From assembly GCA_902805995.1 (NCBI GenBank), contig CADCUU010000229.1, positions 1 to 25,922 on the forward strand: a stretch of DNA of 25,922 nucleotides, given 5' to 3'. Below, piece by piece: positions 1-7,907 of the stretch. Both the position numbers and the translations under genes were made by a program. Position 1 is the first letter of the stretch. Each line of letters begins with the position of its first letter. Under the pieces are notes generated by a model, which saw nothing but the letters and a program-made list of their open reading frames with translations, made no database searches and had not been told where the DNA came from. Origin of the DNA: an uncultured Rubellimicrobium sp. Its GTDB lineage: Bacteria; Pseudomonadota; Alphaproteobacteria; Rhodobacterales; Rhodobacteraceae.

Positions 1-268
1 GCAGGAGCCGGTCCCAGTCCCCCTCGCAGGCCGCCTTGATCTGCGCGAGGAGCTGAAGCCCGCAGGACTGCGCCGCCCGCGCGCCCGCCTCGGCGCCCAG
101 GTCCTGGCCCAGCGTACCCCGGATCACGCCCGCGCCATCGCGGGAGATCTGGCCCGACACGTGCAGCAGGTCCCCCGCCCGCACGAAGGGCACATAGGCC
201 GCCAGCGGCGCCGCCGCCTCGGGCAGCGCCAGTCCCAGCGCCGCCAGCCTGTCCTCGATCCCGTCCAT
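1..268 (-). CDS. RidA (YjgF/UK114) family protein, 3' end cut by window edge
   Basis: The first 89 codons of a gene that runs off the left edge. The protein starts MDGIEDRLAALGLALPEAAA and continues through a hydrophobic strand into LHVSGQ (residues 35-40), the hallmark of the RidA/YjgF fold. The later segment GQDLGAEAGARAAQ fits the family's first helix. RidA proteins are small trimeric enzymes that hydrolyse reactive enamine/imine intermediates released by PLP enzymes. The catalytic arginine region of classical RidA would lie beyond the edge, so activity cannot be judged. A purine-rich GGGGGACGGGA precedes the ATG. It lies 56 bases downstream of the HlyD-type gene on the same strand and could be co-transcribed, although a secretion role is not implied. 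Family assignment is firm; subgroup and substrate are unknown. Confidence 0.82.
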   Translation of the reverse strand, partial: MDGIEDRLAALGLALPEAAAPLAAYVPFVRAGDLLHVSGQISRDGAGVIRGTLGQDLGAEAGARAAQSCGLQLLAQIKAACEGDWDRLL

Positions 269-324
269 TCCCGTCCCCCTTGGTCAGCGGGGCGGAAGCT
301 AGCGCCGGGACCGGGCGCCGTCCA

Positions 325-1632
325 TCACGTCTCCCTGAAGGCTTTGGCGAAGTAATCAGTCAGGGGCTTGAGAAGATAGGCCAGCGGCGTGCGCTCGCCG
401 GTGCTGATGAAGGCCTCCACCGGCATGCCCGGCAGCAGCGTCATCCCCTCGGGCAGCTTGGTAAGCTCGCCTTCCTCGATCTCGATGTCGGCGCGGTAGT
501 AGCTCATGCGCGACTGCTCGTCCTGGAACGCGTCGGCCGAGACCTGCACGACCCTGCCCTTGAGCTCGGGTGTCTGGCGCTGGTCGAAGGCGGACAGGCG
601 CAGCTGCACCTCCTGGCCCACATGAACCTGATCCACATGGATGGGCTCCACCTGCGAGGCGACGACCAGGGGCCGGTCCTGCGGGACCAGGTACATCACC
701 GGATCCGCCGCCCGGACCACCGACCGCGGCGCAAAGACCGCAAGCCCGTAGACCACGCCCGACACCGGCGCGCGGATGTCCAGTCGATCAAGCCGCTGGA
801 GAAGTGCTATGCGCTGTTCCGACAGCTCGATCTGGTTGAATCCCAAATCCCGCAGCGCGGTCGAGCCTTCCTCGCGGCGCTGCGACTGGATGCGGAGCAC
901 GGAAATCTCCAGTTCCGTGATCCGGCCCTCGGCCTGGGCGATGGACGCCGCAAGCTCTCCCTGCCGGCCCTGGAGGCTGGCCTGCTCGCTTTCGAGCTCC
1001 AGCACGCGTGCCGCCTGGGCAAGCCCGCGGTCCAGAAGCGACTGCTGCGACGTCAGTTCCTGGGAGACGAGGTCAAGCTGGGTCTCGATCGCCGCCTGCT
1101 GCGCCTTGATCCCTTCCACCTGGTCGGCGATCTGCTCCTGCTGGCGCCGAAGCTGCTCCGTCTCCCGCTCCGCGGTCTCGAGCCGCGCCCGGAACAGGCG
1201 CTCGGAGCCCTGCATAAGCTCCGCCGCCACGGGGTTCTCGGTCTCCAGGAGCAGCGGGTCGAAGGTCATGGTGTCGGAGTCGGACTCCTCGGCCTCCAAC
1301 CGCGCGCGGCGGGCCAGGATCTCCAAAAGCTGCCCCTCCACCACGGCGAGCTCGCTCCGGAGCCGGTCCGCGTCGAGCCGGATCAGAAGGTCCCCCTGCG
1401 CCACCTGGGCGCCTTCCTCGACCAGGATCTCCTCCACGACGCCGCCGTCGGGATGCTGCACGACCTGCCGGTTCTGCGCGACCTCGACCCGGCCATGGGC
1501 GATCACCGCGCCCATGATGCGCGTGGTGGCCCCCCAGGCGCCGAAGCCTCCGACCAAGAGCACCAGGCAGAGGAAACCCATCCAGAGCGAGGACCGGGCC
1601 GACCAGCGGGCATCCGTGGGAGCGCGGCTCAT
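325..1632 (-). CDS. HlyD-family type I secretion periplasmic adaptor (membrane fusion protein)
   Basis: 435 residues. A short cytoplasmic N-terminus is followed by one membrane segment (about residues 17-35), then a lipoyl/biotinyl-type half-motif (GGVVEEILVEEGAQVAQGD, about 63-81), a long charged coiled coil (roughly 90-290) and the second half-motif beginning IRAPVSGVV. This is the usual plan of HlyD/PrtE adaptors, which link the inner-membrane ABC exporter to an outer-membrane TolC channel. The start is the ATG at 1632, whose ATGA overlaps the stop of the upstream ATPase gene; an in-frame extension to 1767 lies wholly inside that gene and is rejected. Translational coupling supports one transporter. 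No TolC homologue and no RTX-type substrate lies in the window, so the cargo is unknown. Confidence 0.93.
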   Translation of the reverse strand: MSRAPTDARWSARSSLWMGFLCLVLLVGGFGAWGATTRIMGAVIAHGRVEVAQNRQVVQHPDGGVVEEILVEEGAQVAQGDLLIRLDADRLRSELAVVEGQLLEILARRARLEAEESDSDTMTFDPLLLETENPVAAELMQGSERLFRARLETAERETEQLRRQQEQIADQVEGIKAQQAAIETQLDLVSQELTSQQSLLDRGLAQAARVLELESEQASLQGRQGELAASIAQAEGRITELEISVLRIQSQRREEGSTALRDLGFNQIELSEQRIALLQRLDRLDIRAPVSGVVYGLAVFAPRSVVRAADPVMYLVPQDRPLVVASQVEPIHVDQVHVGQEVQLRLSAFDQRQTPELKGRVVQVSADAFQDEQSRMSYYRADIEIEEGELTKLPEGMTLLPGMPVEAFISTGERTPLAYLLKPLTDYFAKAFRET

Positions 1633-3377
1633 GTCACGCTCCCCACCGGGACGCCTTGTCCGGAGCCTGCGATCTGGCGGTGGTTGGCGACCATCTCGCG
1701 CAGCACCTCCTCCTTGGGTCCAAAGGCGCGGCGCGCGCCCCCTTCGATCATCAAAAGCATGTCGCATTCCTGGATGGCGGCGGGCCGGTGCGCCATGATG
1801 AGCACTGCGGCCCCCTTTTCCTTGAGGGACCGGATCGCCGCGTTGAGAGCCTGACTGCCGTCGTTGTCGAGGTTGGAGTTGGGCTCGTCCAGCACCACCA
1901 CCACCGGGTCGCCATAAAGTGCGCGGGCAAGGCCGATCCGCTGGATCTGCCCGCCCGACAGCCGCCCGCCGTTGCTGCTGACCCGCGTGTCGTAGCCGTC
2001 GGGAAGCTTCAGGATCATCTCGTGCGCCGCTGCGGCCTGCGCCGCGCGCACCACGGCCGCGTCATCGGGCTCGGGGCTCAGGCGGGCGATGTTTTCCTTG
2101 ATGGTGCCGTCGAACAGCGCCACCCGCTGCGGCAGGTAGCCTACATACTTGCCCAGCACGTCGGGGTCGTACTGGTCGAGAGCGGCGCCATCGAGCCGGA
2201 TCTTGCCGGCGGCGACCCGCCACGTCCCGGTGATGGCGCGCGCCAGCGTGGACTTCCCCGCGCCGGAGGTGCCGATCACGCCCACCGCCTGCCCGGGCTC
2301 CACCCGGAAAGACATCATCCGCAGCGTGGCCTGCTGCTCGCCCGGGGGCACGACGGTGACTTGGTCCAACTCCAGCCGGGCCTTGGGGCGGGGCAGGGCG
2401 GTGCGGCGGTTCTCCTCGGGCACCTCGCCCAGGAGGGTGGACAGGTTGCTCCACCCCTCCCGCGCGCGCTGAAGGACGGCCCACTGGCCCACGATCGTCT
2501 CGATGGGGGCCAGCGCGCGGCCCAGCAGGATCGAGCTTGCGATCATCACGCCGGCCGTGGCCCAGCCTTCGAGCACCAGAAGGGCGCCCAGGCCCAGCAT
2601 CGCGGACTGGAGGAACAGGCGGATGGACTTGATGAGCGCCGAATAGGTGCCGCCTGCGTCCTGCGCGGCGATGGTCGCCTCCAGCGATCGGCCGCGCGCC
2701 TGCTGCCAGCGCAGGAACGCGGCCTCGCGCATGCCCAGCGACTGGATGGTCTCGGTCTCGTGGCGGACCTGCTGGCCCATCGTCTCGGCGGCGATGGTGG
2801 TCTGCATCGCAGTCTCGAGCGGACGTTTGGTCGCCACCTGGTTGGCGAGGGCCAGGATGACCAGCACCACGGCCCCGCCGAGCGCGAGGTAGCCCAGCCA
2901 GGGATGGAAAATGAAGATGCCGGCAAAGAACATCGGCGCGAAGGGCAGGTCGAAGAGCGACATGAAGGCGGGCGAAGTGAAGCCCTTCTGGGTGGCCTCC
3001 AGGTCCCGCAGCCCCGACTGCGCCTCACGCGGCGCGCGGCCGAAGGAGGAGGCCCGCAGGCTCGCGGAGAAGACCCGCCGGTCGAGCCGCGCCTGGAAGC
3101 GCGCGCCCACCCGGCCCATGACGCGTCCCCGCACGAAGTCGAGGATCCCCATGCAGGCGTAAAGGAACAGCACCAGGACCGACAGCGCCACGAGCGTCGC
3201 GATCGACCGCGAGCCCAGCACGCGGTCGTAGACGTTCATCATGTAAAGCGGCCCGGTGAGCATCAGCAGGTTCACGAAGAAACTGAAGATCCCCACGGAC
3301 CAGAACAGCCAGCGGCTCTCGGCCCGCGCCGCCCGAAGTTCCGCCGCGCCACGCGCGGCCGCATCGTCCCTGGCCAT
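1629..3377 (-). CDS. Type I secretion system permease/ATPase (PrtD-like ABC exporter)
   Basis: 582 residues with a membrane domain fused to an ATPase. The N-terminal segment LFWSVGIFSFFVNLLMLTGP and following GPLYMMNVYDRVLGS (about 42-56) are typical of PrtD/type I exporters; further hydrophobic stretches lie near 60-80, 140-180 and 255-290. The ATPase has Walker A GTSGAGKS (369-376), signature LSGGQ (473-477), Walker B VVVVLDEP (492-499) and an H-loop histidine (H530), so it should be catalytically intact. There is no C39 peptidase domain, so the cargo is probably not cut at a double-glycine leader. Such exporters usually move RTX or protease-like proteins directly out of the cell. It heads a minus-strand unit with the HlyD adaptor (ATGA overlap) and possibly the RidA gene, and diverges from mlaA. 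Confidence 0.94.
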   Translation of the reverse strand: MARDDAAARGAAELRAARAESRWLFWSVGIFSFFVNLLMLTGPLYMMNVYDRVLGSRSIATLVALSVLVLFLYACMGILDFVRGRVMGRVGARFQARLDRRVFSASLRASSFGRAPREAQSGLRDLEATQKGFTSPAFMSLFDLPFAPMFFAGIFIFHPWLGYLALGGAVVLVILALANQVATKRPLETAMQTTIAAETMGQQVRHETETIQSLGMREAAFLRWQQARGRSLEATIAAQDAGGTYSALIKSIRLFLQSAMLGLGALLVLEGWATAGVMIASSILLGRALAPIETIVGQWAVLQRAREGWSNLSTLLGEVPEENRRTALPRPKARLELDQVTVVPPGEQQATLRMMSFRVEPGQAVGVIGTSGAGKSTLARAITGTWRVAAGKIRLDGAALDQYDPDVLGKYVGYLPQRVALFDGTIKENIARLSPEPDDAAVVRAAQAAAAHEMILKLPDGYDTRVSSNGGRLSGGQIQRIGLARALYGDPVVVVLDEPNSNLDNDGSQALNAAIRSLKEKGAAVLIMAHRPAAIQECDMLLMIEGGARRAFGPKEEVLREMVANHRQIAGSGQGVPVGSVT

Positions 3378-3499
3378 CCGCCCCTTGCCCTCTGCCCCGC
3401 GCCCCGTGCAGGGCCGCCATCGTGATACCGGGGGTTCCGCCCGCCGCGCGCGTCACTATACCAGAGATGGTGTTTTTCCGTAAGCCCCGAGGCCCAGCC
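3378..3499. promoter_or_regulatory. Divergent intergenic region between the secretion ATPase and mlaA
   Basis: The 122 bases between two divergent starts should hold promoters for both. On the minus strand a TATAGT hexamer (plus-strand 3455-3460) is a good -10 match for the secretion operon, but the hexamer 17 bases upstream (TTACGG) is a poor -35. On plus, the overlapping TATACC is a weaker -10 for mlaA. I see no clear operator. Assignment rests on position and one hexamer only. Confidence 0.3.
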
Positions 3500-4234
3500 A
3501 TGCGCGCCGCTCTCCTGATCGTGCTCCCGGTCCTGGCAGGGTGTTCGGCCGCGCCCCCGGGCGGCGGGCTCCACGACCCCTACGAAGGCGTCAACCGCCG
3601 CGTCCACGCCTTCAACAAGAGCGTTGACCAGACCGTCCTCCGCCCCCTGGGCCGCGCCGTGGCCGAGGCGCCCCCGGGGACCTACCAGCCCATCGTGAAC
3701 GTGTCGGACAATGCGGGGCTGCCGGGCACGGTGGTGAACAACCTCCTCCAGGGCGACATCGGCGGCGCGGCGACCAATACGCTGCGCTTCGTGCTCAACA
3801 CCACCGTGGGCGTGCTGGGCCTCGCCGATCCCGCCGGCGCCATCGGCCTGAGGGAGGTGGAGACCGACTTCGGCGAAACCCTCGCCGTCTGGGGCGTGCC
3901 CGAGGGGGCCTATCTGGAGCTTCCCGGCTTCGGCCCCTCGACCGAGCGGGATGCCGCGGGCCGCCTCGTGGACTTCGTCATCGACCCGCTCGACCGTCTG
4001 GACGGGGTCCCGGAGGAGGTGCGGGACCTGGCCCTCCCCACCAAGCTCGCGGAGCAGGTGATCGAGCGCGGCATTTACGGCGACACGCTGGACGAGGTGC
4101 TTTACGGCAGCGCGGACAGCTACGCGCAGGCGCGGCTCATCTACCTCCAGAACCGCCGCTTCGAGCTGGGCGAGGTTCCGGCCGCGACCGACGAGTCCTA
4201 CTACTTCGACCCCTACGAGGAGATTGCCGAATGA
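3500..4234 (+). CDS. mlaA: MlaA (VacJ) family outer-membrane lipoprotein
   Basis: 244 residues. A short signal sequence ends in the lipobox VLAGC with the lipidated cysteine at residue 15. The mature part opens DPYEGVNRRVHAFNKSVDQ, the family's diagnostic N-terminal motif, followed by NVSDNAGLPGTVVNNLLQG and a segment ending YLELPGFGPS. MlaA sits in the outer membrane, usually with a porin, and extracts mislocalised phospholipids from the outer leaflet for retrograde transport. I chose the ATG at 3500 because it gives a compact lipoprotein signal and has GAGG about eight bases upstream; an in-frame ATG at 3467 would add 11 residues. The stop overlaps the mlaC start (ATGA). The MlaBDEF ABC transporter is not in this window. 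Confidence 0.94.
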   Translation: MRAALLIVLPVLAGCSAAPPGGGLHDPYEGVNRRVHAFNKSVDQTVLRPLGRAVAEAPPGTYQPIVNVSDNAGLPGTVVNNLLQGDIGGAATNTLRFVLNTTVGVLGLADPAGAIGLREVETDFGETLAVWGVPEGAYLELPGFGPSTERDAAGRLVDFVIDPLDRLDGVPEEVRDLALPTKLAEQVIERGIYGDTLDEVLYGSADSYAQARLIYLQNRRFELGEVPAATDESYYFDPYEEIAE

Positions 4235-4818
4235 CCCTGACCCGTCGCGCCCTCCTGGCCACCGGGGCCGCCCTGGCCTTCCTCCCCGCTACGGCTCGCG
4301 CCCAGGACCTCGCCGCCTCCCGCGCGCTGGTGGACCGGCTCGTGGCCGAGGTGAACGCCGTCATCGCGAGCGGTCAGCCGGAGGACCGAATGATCCGGCA
4401 ATTCGCCGCGATCTTCCAGGCCTATGCCGATGCGCCCACCATCGCGCGCTATTCGCTGGGGGCCGACGCCCGCGCGGCCAGCGCCGACCAGATCCAGCGC
4501 TACACGCAGGCCTTTTCCACCTATGTCGCCCGCAAGTACGGCTCCCGCTTCCGCGAATTCATCGGCGGCCGCGTGGAGGTGGAGAGCGCCCGCGCCGTCC
4601 CCAACGGCATCGAGGTCACGACCACCGCCATCTTCCAGAACCAAGCGCCCTTTCGCGTGGACTTCTGGGTTTCGGAGGCGACAGGCCGCCCCCTTTTCTT
4701 CAACATCGTGATCGAGGGGGTGAACATGCTCCTGTCGGAGCGGGCGGAGATCCAGGCCATGCTCGACCAGCGGGGCGGCGACCTCGACCGGCTCATCGCC
4801 GACCTGTCCCGCATGTGA
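4231..4818 (+). CDS. mlaC: MlaC family periplasmic phospholipid-binding protein
   Basis: 195 residues. The N-terminus MTLTRRALLATGAALAFLP followed by ATARAQ is a cleavable signal with a twin-arginine-like TRRALL, so Tat export is possible though the motif is incomplete. The body (MIRQFAAIFQAYADAPTIARYSLG, then AFSTYVARKYGSRFREF) matches the MlaC/Ttg2D fold, and the segment PFRVDFWVSEATGRPLFFNIVIEG covers its characteristic beta region. MlaC ferries phospholipid across the periplasm between the MlaA complex and the MlaFEDB transporter. It overlaps mlaA by four bases, so the two are translationally coupled. A GC-rich hairpin follows the stop. Many proteobacteria keep mlaC with mlaFED; here it is paired only with mlaA. 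Confidence 0.92.
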   Translation: MTLTRRALLATGAALAFLPATARAQDLAASRALVDRLVAEVNAVIASGQPEDRMIRQFAAIFQAYADAPTIARYSLGADARAASADQIQRYTQAFSTYVARKYGSRFREFIGGRVEVESARAVPNGIEVTTTAIFQNQAPFRVDFWVSEATGRPLFFNIVIEGVNMLLSERAEIQAMLDQRGGDLDRLIADLSRM

Positions 4819-4823
4819 CAGCG

Positions 4824-4845
4824 GCGGGGCTGGCCCTCGCCCCGC
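4824..4845 (+). terminator. GC-rich hairpin after mlaC, possible weak terminator
   Basis: GCGGGGC (4824-4830) and GCCCCGC (4839-4845) pair perfectly around an eight-base loop, starting six bases after the mlaC stop. There is no T-run, so intrinsic termination is uncertain; it may only stabilise or separate the mlaAC message. Confidence 0.4.
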
Positions 4846-4861
4846 GTCGCGCCATATCGCC

Positions 4862-4881
4862 CCCGGCACGTCCCTGCCGGG
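4862..4881 (+). promoter_or_regulatory. Hairpin overlapping the ribosome binding site of the four-cysteine protein
   Basis: CCCGGCA (4862-4868) pairs with TGCCGGG (4875-4881) around a six-base loop. The Shine-Dalgarno-like GGGAGG (4879-4884) of the gene starting at 4891 has its first three bases in the 3' arm. If the hairpin forms in the mRNA it could limit translation. The structure is seen in the sequence; the effect is inferred. Confidence 0.35.
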
Positions 4882-4890
4882 AGGCCCCCG

Positions 4891-5265
4891 ATGACCGGCC
4901 GCTCCCCTGTCCTGGCCTTTCTCCTCATGGTGCCCGCGGCTGTGCAGGCGCTGCCCTGGGATGGCACCTACCGCTTGTCCCAAGGCGCGGACTGCGACCG
5001 CGTGGGCGAGGAGGGCGGGGCGCTTCGCATCGGCGGAGGCGTCTTCGAAGGTGTGGGCGCCACCTGCCGCATGACCGAGCCCGTGGACGTGCTCGACCTC
5101 GATGCGACGATCTATGTCCTCGACTGCGAGGGGGAGGGGGAGACCTGGACCGAGCGCGCCATGTTCATGCGCGCGGCCGAAGGGGACGCCATTTTCGTCC
5201 TCTGGCGCGGCTACGCCTTCCGCTACGAGCGCTGCCCGGGGCCCGACGGCGCGGCCGCTGAATGA
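4891..5265 (+). CDS. Small secreted protein with four cysteines, function unknown
   Basis: 124 residues that I do not recognise. Residues 1-20 are a classic signal peptide ending AVQA, giving a mature protein that starts LPWDGTYRLS. Four cysteines (35, 59, 79, 115) in a 104-residue exported protein suggest two disulfide bonds. The mature part is acidic and reads as short beta strands (GTYRLS, ALRIGGGVF, TIYVLDCEG, AIFVLWRGYAFRYERC), which would suit a small beta-sandwich or lipocalin-like fold; that is a guess from pattern. The ATG at 4891 has GGGAGG seven bases upstream. It lies 72 bases after mlaC on the same strand but behind a hairpin, so membership of the mla unit is uncertain. Codon use resembles its neighbours. 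Confidence 0.78.
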   Translation: MTGRSPVLAFLLMVPAAVQALPWDGTYRLSQGADCDRVGEEGGALRIGGGVFEGVGATCRMTEPVDVLDLDATIYVLDCEGEGETWTERAMFMRAAEGDAIFVLWRGYAFRYERCPGPDGAAAE

Positions 5266-5272
5266 TGCGATC

Positions 5273-5311
5273 CCTCGGATGCAGGAGTCGAGCACGGATC
5301 CGCCTCCGAGG
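5273..5311. terminator. Inverted repeat in the convergent gap before the PBP gene
   Basis: CCTCGGA (5273-5279) and TCCGAGG (5305-5311) form a seven-base inverted repeat with a 25-base loop in the 136-base gap between two convergent genes. A second, weaker pair GGGCTG/CAGCCC lies at 5334-5339 and 5349-5354. Neither has a T-run. Position suits transcription ending for either gene, but the support is weak. Confidence 0.25.
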
Positions 5312-5401
5312 ACGTCGAGGTCGCCGAACCCCAGGGCTGCGCGCCACACAGCCCGGCGGACCCCGTCCCGGAGGAGCAGCTCGCCCCCTCAGCCCGTCGA
5401 C

Positions 5402-7639
5402 CTATTCCCCCAGGATCGAGAGAAGCGTGTCGAGCACGGCGTCCTCCGACGAGTCCCCTGTGCCCGGGGCGGGCAGCGGCGCGCCAAAGGCCGCCTCCAG
5501 CGCCGCGTCCACCGCCGGATCGCCTGTCTGGGCATAGGGCTGCCCCGACCCATCCGCCAACAGGCCGCCCGGCTGCACGAAGCCGCTGCCGCCGCCTGCC
5601 GGGGGCGCCATGGGGAGGGGGCGGGGCACCTCGCCCTCCAGCACCCGGGTCATGGTCTCGCGCCAGATATCGGCCGGAAGGCCCCCACCGGTGACGCCCG
5701 TCAGCGGCGTGTTGTCGTCGTAGCCCATCCAGACGCCCGTGACGTAGTCGGCCGAGAAGCCGATGAACCACGCGTCGCGTGCGCCTTGCGTCGTTCCCGT
5801 CTTGCCCGCGATCTCCCAGCCGGGGATGCGCGCGCGCTGGCCCGTCCCGTCCTCGACCACGCGCCACATCATCCAGGTCAGCTCCCGCGCGGCCATCTCC
5901 TGGATCACGCGCTCCCGGATGCCGCCGCCCTGGCCCATGAGCGGCTGCTCCTCACCCTGGAGCGTCAGGTCCAGCAGGCCGTAGGGCAGCACCGCCGAGC
6001 CCCCGTTCAGGATGCCCGCATAGGCGCCCGTCATCTCCAGCAGCGTCGATTCCGACGCCCCCAGGGCGAGAGCCGGGCCAAGGGCGAGGTCCCCCTCGAT
6101 CCCGAACTGCGCGGCGATGTTGCGCACGCTGTCGCGGCCCACCATCTCGCTCAGCTCCACGGCGGGGATGTTGCGACTTTCGGCGAGGGCCTGCGTCAGG
6201 GTGATCGGGCCCTTGAAGGCGTGGTCGTAGTTGTCCGGGCACCAGTTGCCCGACCCGGCGATGGACAGGCACATCGGGCTGTCGTCGATCACGTCCAAGG
6301 GGCTCATCCCCAGGTCCAGGGCGGCGGCGTAGACGAAGGGCTTGAAGCTCGACCCCGTCTGCCGCTGCGCCTGCGTGGCCCGGTTGAAGAGTCCGGCCCC
6401 CGCCTGACGCCCGCCGACCATGCCGCGCACCGCGCCGTCCGCGCTCATCACCACGATGGCGGCCTCGGCCACGCTTCCTGCGCGAACTTGGCTCTCGAAG
6501 ACATAGGCCATCGCCTCCTCGGCCGCCGCCTGGATGCGGGGGTCGAGCGTGGTGCGGATGGTTACGTCCTCGGTCGTGTCCTGGGTAAAGAACTCGGGCC
6601 CCGAATCCATCACCCAGTCCGCGAAGGCCCCGCCCGTGCCGGCCGCCGCCTGGGGCGACAGCTCGGCGGGGTTGGCCCGCGCCTCCTCCGCCTGCGCCTC
6701 GTCGAGGTAGCCCTGCTCCTCCATGAGGCCGATGACGATGTTCGCCCGGTCTCGAGACCGCTGGAGGTCGTTCGTGGGCGCATAGGCCGAGGGCGCCTTG
6801 AGCAGGCCCGCCAGCATCGCAGCCTCCGCAGGCGTCACGAGCGACGCGGAATGCCCGAAGTAGCGCTGCGCCGCCGCCTCGAAGCCCCGCGTGCCCGCGC
6901 CCAGATAGGCGCGGTTGAGGTAGATCGTCAGGACCTCCTCCTTGGAGTAGCGGAGCTCCATCGCCATGGCATAGACCGCTTCCTGCACCTTGCGCATGAG
7001 GGTGGTGCGACGGCAGTCCGCCTCGTAGGCGGCCTCGTCCTCCCAGACCTCGGCGTCGAAGGGACGACCGAGGCAGAGGAGCTTGGCCGTCTGCTGCGTG
7101 ATGGTCGAGCCGCCGTTGCCGGACCAGGGCCTGCGCCCTTCGCTCAGGTTGATCCGCATGGCGCCCGCGACGCCCTGCGGGTCCACGCCGGGGTGCCACC
7201 AGAAGCGGCGGTCCTCCGTTGCGATGACCGCGTCGAGCAGGTGTGGCGACACGTCTTCGGTCGTGATCATGCCGCCGAACTGGTCGCCCCGCCAGGCGAA
7301 GGTCTCGCCCCATCGGTCGAGCATCGTGACCGAGCCGCGCGCGCGCCCGTCCACCACATCTGTCACCGGCGGGAGAGAGGAAGCGACGACCGCGACCCAG
7401 ACGCCGACAAGGGCGCCCCCTGCGAGCCCTGCGCGCCAGGCCACGGCCCAGACGATGCGGGTCACGAATCGGAGGAGGGCCAGCGGCAGCCCCAGCAGCC
7501 AGCGGATCGGCCCCTTGCCGCGCGGCGGCGGCGGCGCGGCGGGTCGGCGCACGGCAGGCTTGCGCGGTGGCTGTTGGCCGCCCGCAGCCCCTCGCCGCTC
7601 CGCCACCAGCGGCGGCTTGCCCGATCCTTGTCTGCCCAT
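5402..7639 (-). CDS. Class A penicillin-binding protein, PBP1A family (glycosyltransferase plus transpeptidase)
   Basis: 745 residues. A basic, proline-rich cytoplasmic tail (1-45) precedes a membrane anchor (about 48-88). The glycosyltransferase 51 domain carries the catalytic TEDRRFW with E142 and [11 protein letters not shown] (177-186). The transpeptidase domain has SSFK (S430-K433), SRN (488-490) and KTG (613-615), so both activities look intact. Such enzymes polymerise and cross-link peptidoglycan from lipid II. Between the TITQQ motif and RKVQE there is an insertion with C189 and C209, and the transpeptidase region holds C457 and C467; both pairs are periplasmic and could be disulfides. 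The C-terminal tail from about 672 is proline/glycine rich. At 745 residues it is shorter than enteric PBP1A. The ATG at 7639 has GGAGG six bases upstream; an in-frame extension to 8008 would run into glnK. Confidence 0.94.
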   Translation of the reverse strand: MGRQGSGKPPLVAERRGAAGGQQPPRKPAVRRPAAPPPPRGKGPIRWLLGLPLALLRFVTRIVWAVAWRAGLAGGALVGVWVAVVASSLPPVTDVVDGRARGSVTMLDRWGETFAWRGDQFGGMITTEDVSPHLLDAVIATEDRRFWWHPGVDPQGVAGAMRINLSEGRRPWSGNGGSTITQQTAKLLCLGRPFDAEVWEDEAAYEADCRRTTLMRKVQEAVYAMAMELRYSKEEVLTIYLNRAYLGAGTRGFEAAAQRYFGHSASLVTPAEAAMLAGLLKAPSAYAPTNDLQRSRDRANIVIGLMEEQGYLDEAQAEEARANPAELSPQAAAGTGGAFADWVMDSGPEFFTQDTTEDVTIRTTLDPRIQAAAEEAMAYVFESQVRAGSVAEAAIVVMSADGAVRGMVGGRQAGAGLFNRATQAQRQTGSSFKPFVYAAALDLGMSPLDVIDDSPMCLSIAGSGNWCPDNYDHAFKGPITLTQALAESRNIPAVELSEMVGRDSVRNIAAQFGIEGDLALGPALALGASESTLLEMTGAYAGILNGGSAVLPYGLLDLTLQGEEQPLMGQGGGIRERVIQEMAARELTWMMWRVVEDGTGQRARIPGWEIAGKTGTTQGARDAWFIGFSADYVTGVWMGYDDNTPLTGVTGGGLPADIWRETMTRVLEGEVPRPLPMAPPAGGGSGFVQPGGLLADGSGQPYAQTGDPAVDAALEAAFGAPLPAPGTGDSSEDAVLDTLLSILGE

Positions 7640-7766
7640 GCGCCTCCGGCCGCGCGTGGCGGCCGCCCTCGATGATTGTTGCGGGGATCCTATCCAAAGC
7701 GGGCGGGCTTGTCGAAGGGCCAACTCCGCCTCACCGGCTCGTGATCCTTTCAGAGCTGCCCTATAT

Positions 7767-7791
7767 TTGTGCAATGTGCACAATTTGTGCA
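7767..7791. promoter_or_regulatory. Three alternating TTGTGCA half-sites, candidate operator upstream of glnK
   Basis: TTGTGCA (7767-7773), TGCACAA (7777-7783) and TTGTGCA (7785-7791) make two overlapping inverted repeats with spacers of three bases and one base. They lie about 120 bases before the glnK start and about 130 bases before the divergent PBP start. Half-sites containing TGCAC resemble those of the nitrogen regulator NtrC (family consensus TGCACCA with an inverted copy), but the 15-base repeat with TGCA ends is two bases shorter than the usual 17. In Rhodobacter capsulatus NtrC works with the housekeeping sigma factor, so absence of a sigma-54 promoter would not rule it out. Regulator identity is inferred. 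Confidence 0.45.
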
Positions 7792-7907
7792 TTTCCTGGG
7801 CGGTTTCACGGCTTGGCAGCCCTTTGCGGCAGGGCCGCAAGCTTGTTCCCCGGCCGACATTGGCCCCTTCGTCGCCCCTGAGCGGACTCTCGCAGGGGAC
7901 AAGGCAC

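Noticed and set aside
280..3425. Long plus-strand open frames (280-1854 and 1656-3425) opposite the secretion genes
   Set aside because: They lie antisense to strong HlyD and ABC ATPase genes, have low-complexity His/Arg/Gly-rich translations and no family motif. They are by-products of GC-rich codon bias.
5102..7675. 857-codon plus-strand frame opposite the PBP gene
   Set aside because: The minus strand encodes an intact class A PBP with all catalytic motifs; the plus frame is Arg/His/Gly-rich with no recognisable domain.
7814..7828. Sigma-54 promoter (TTGGCAG...TTTGC) before glnK
   Set aside because: Only nine bases separate the GG and GC elements; sigma-54 promoters need ten. The half-site cluster upstream is kept as a separate observation.
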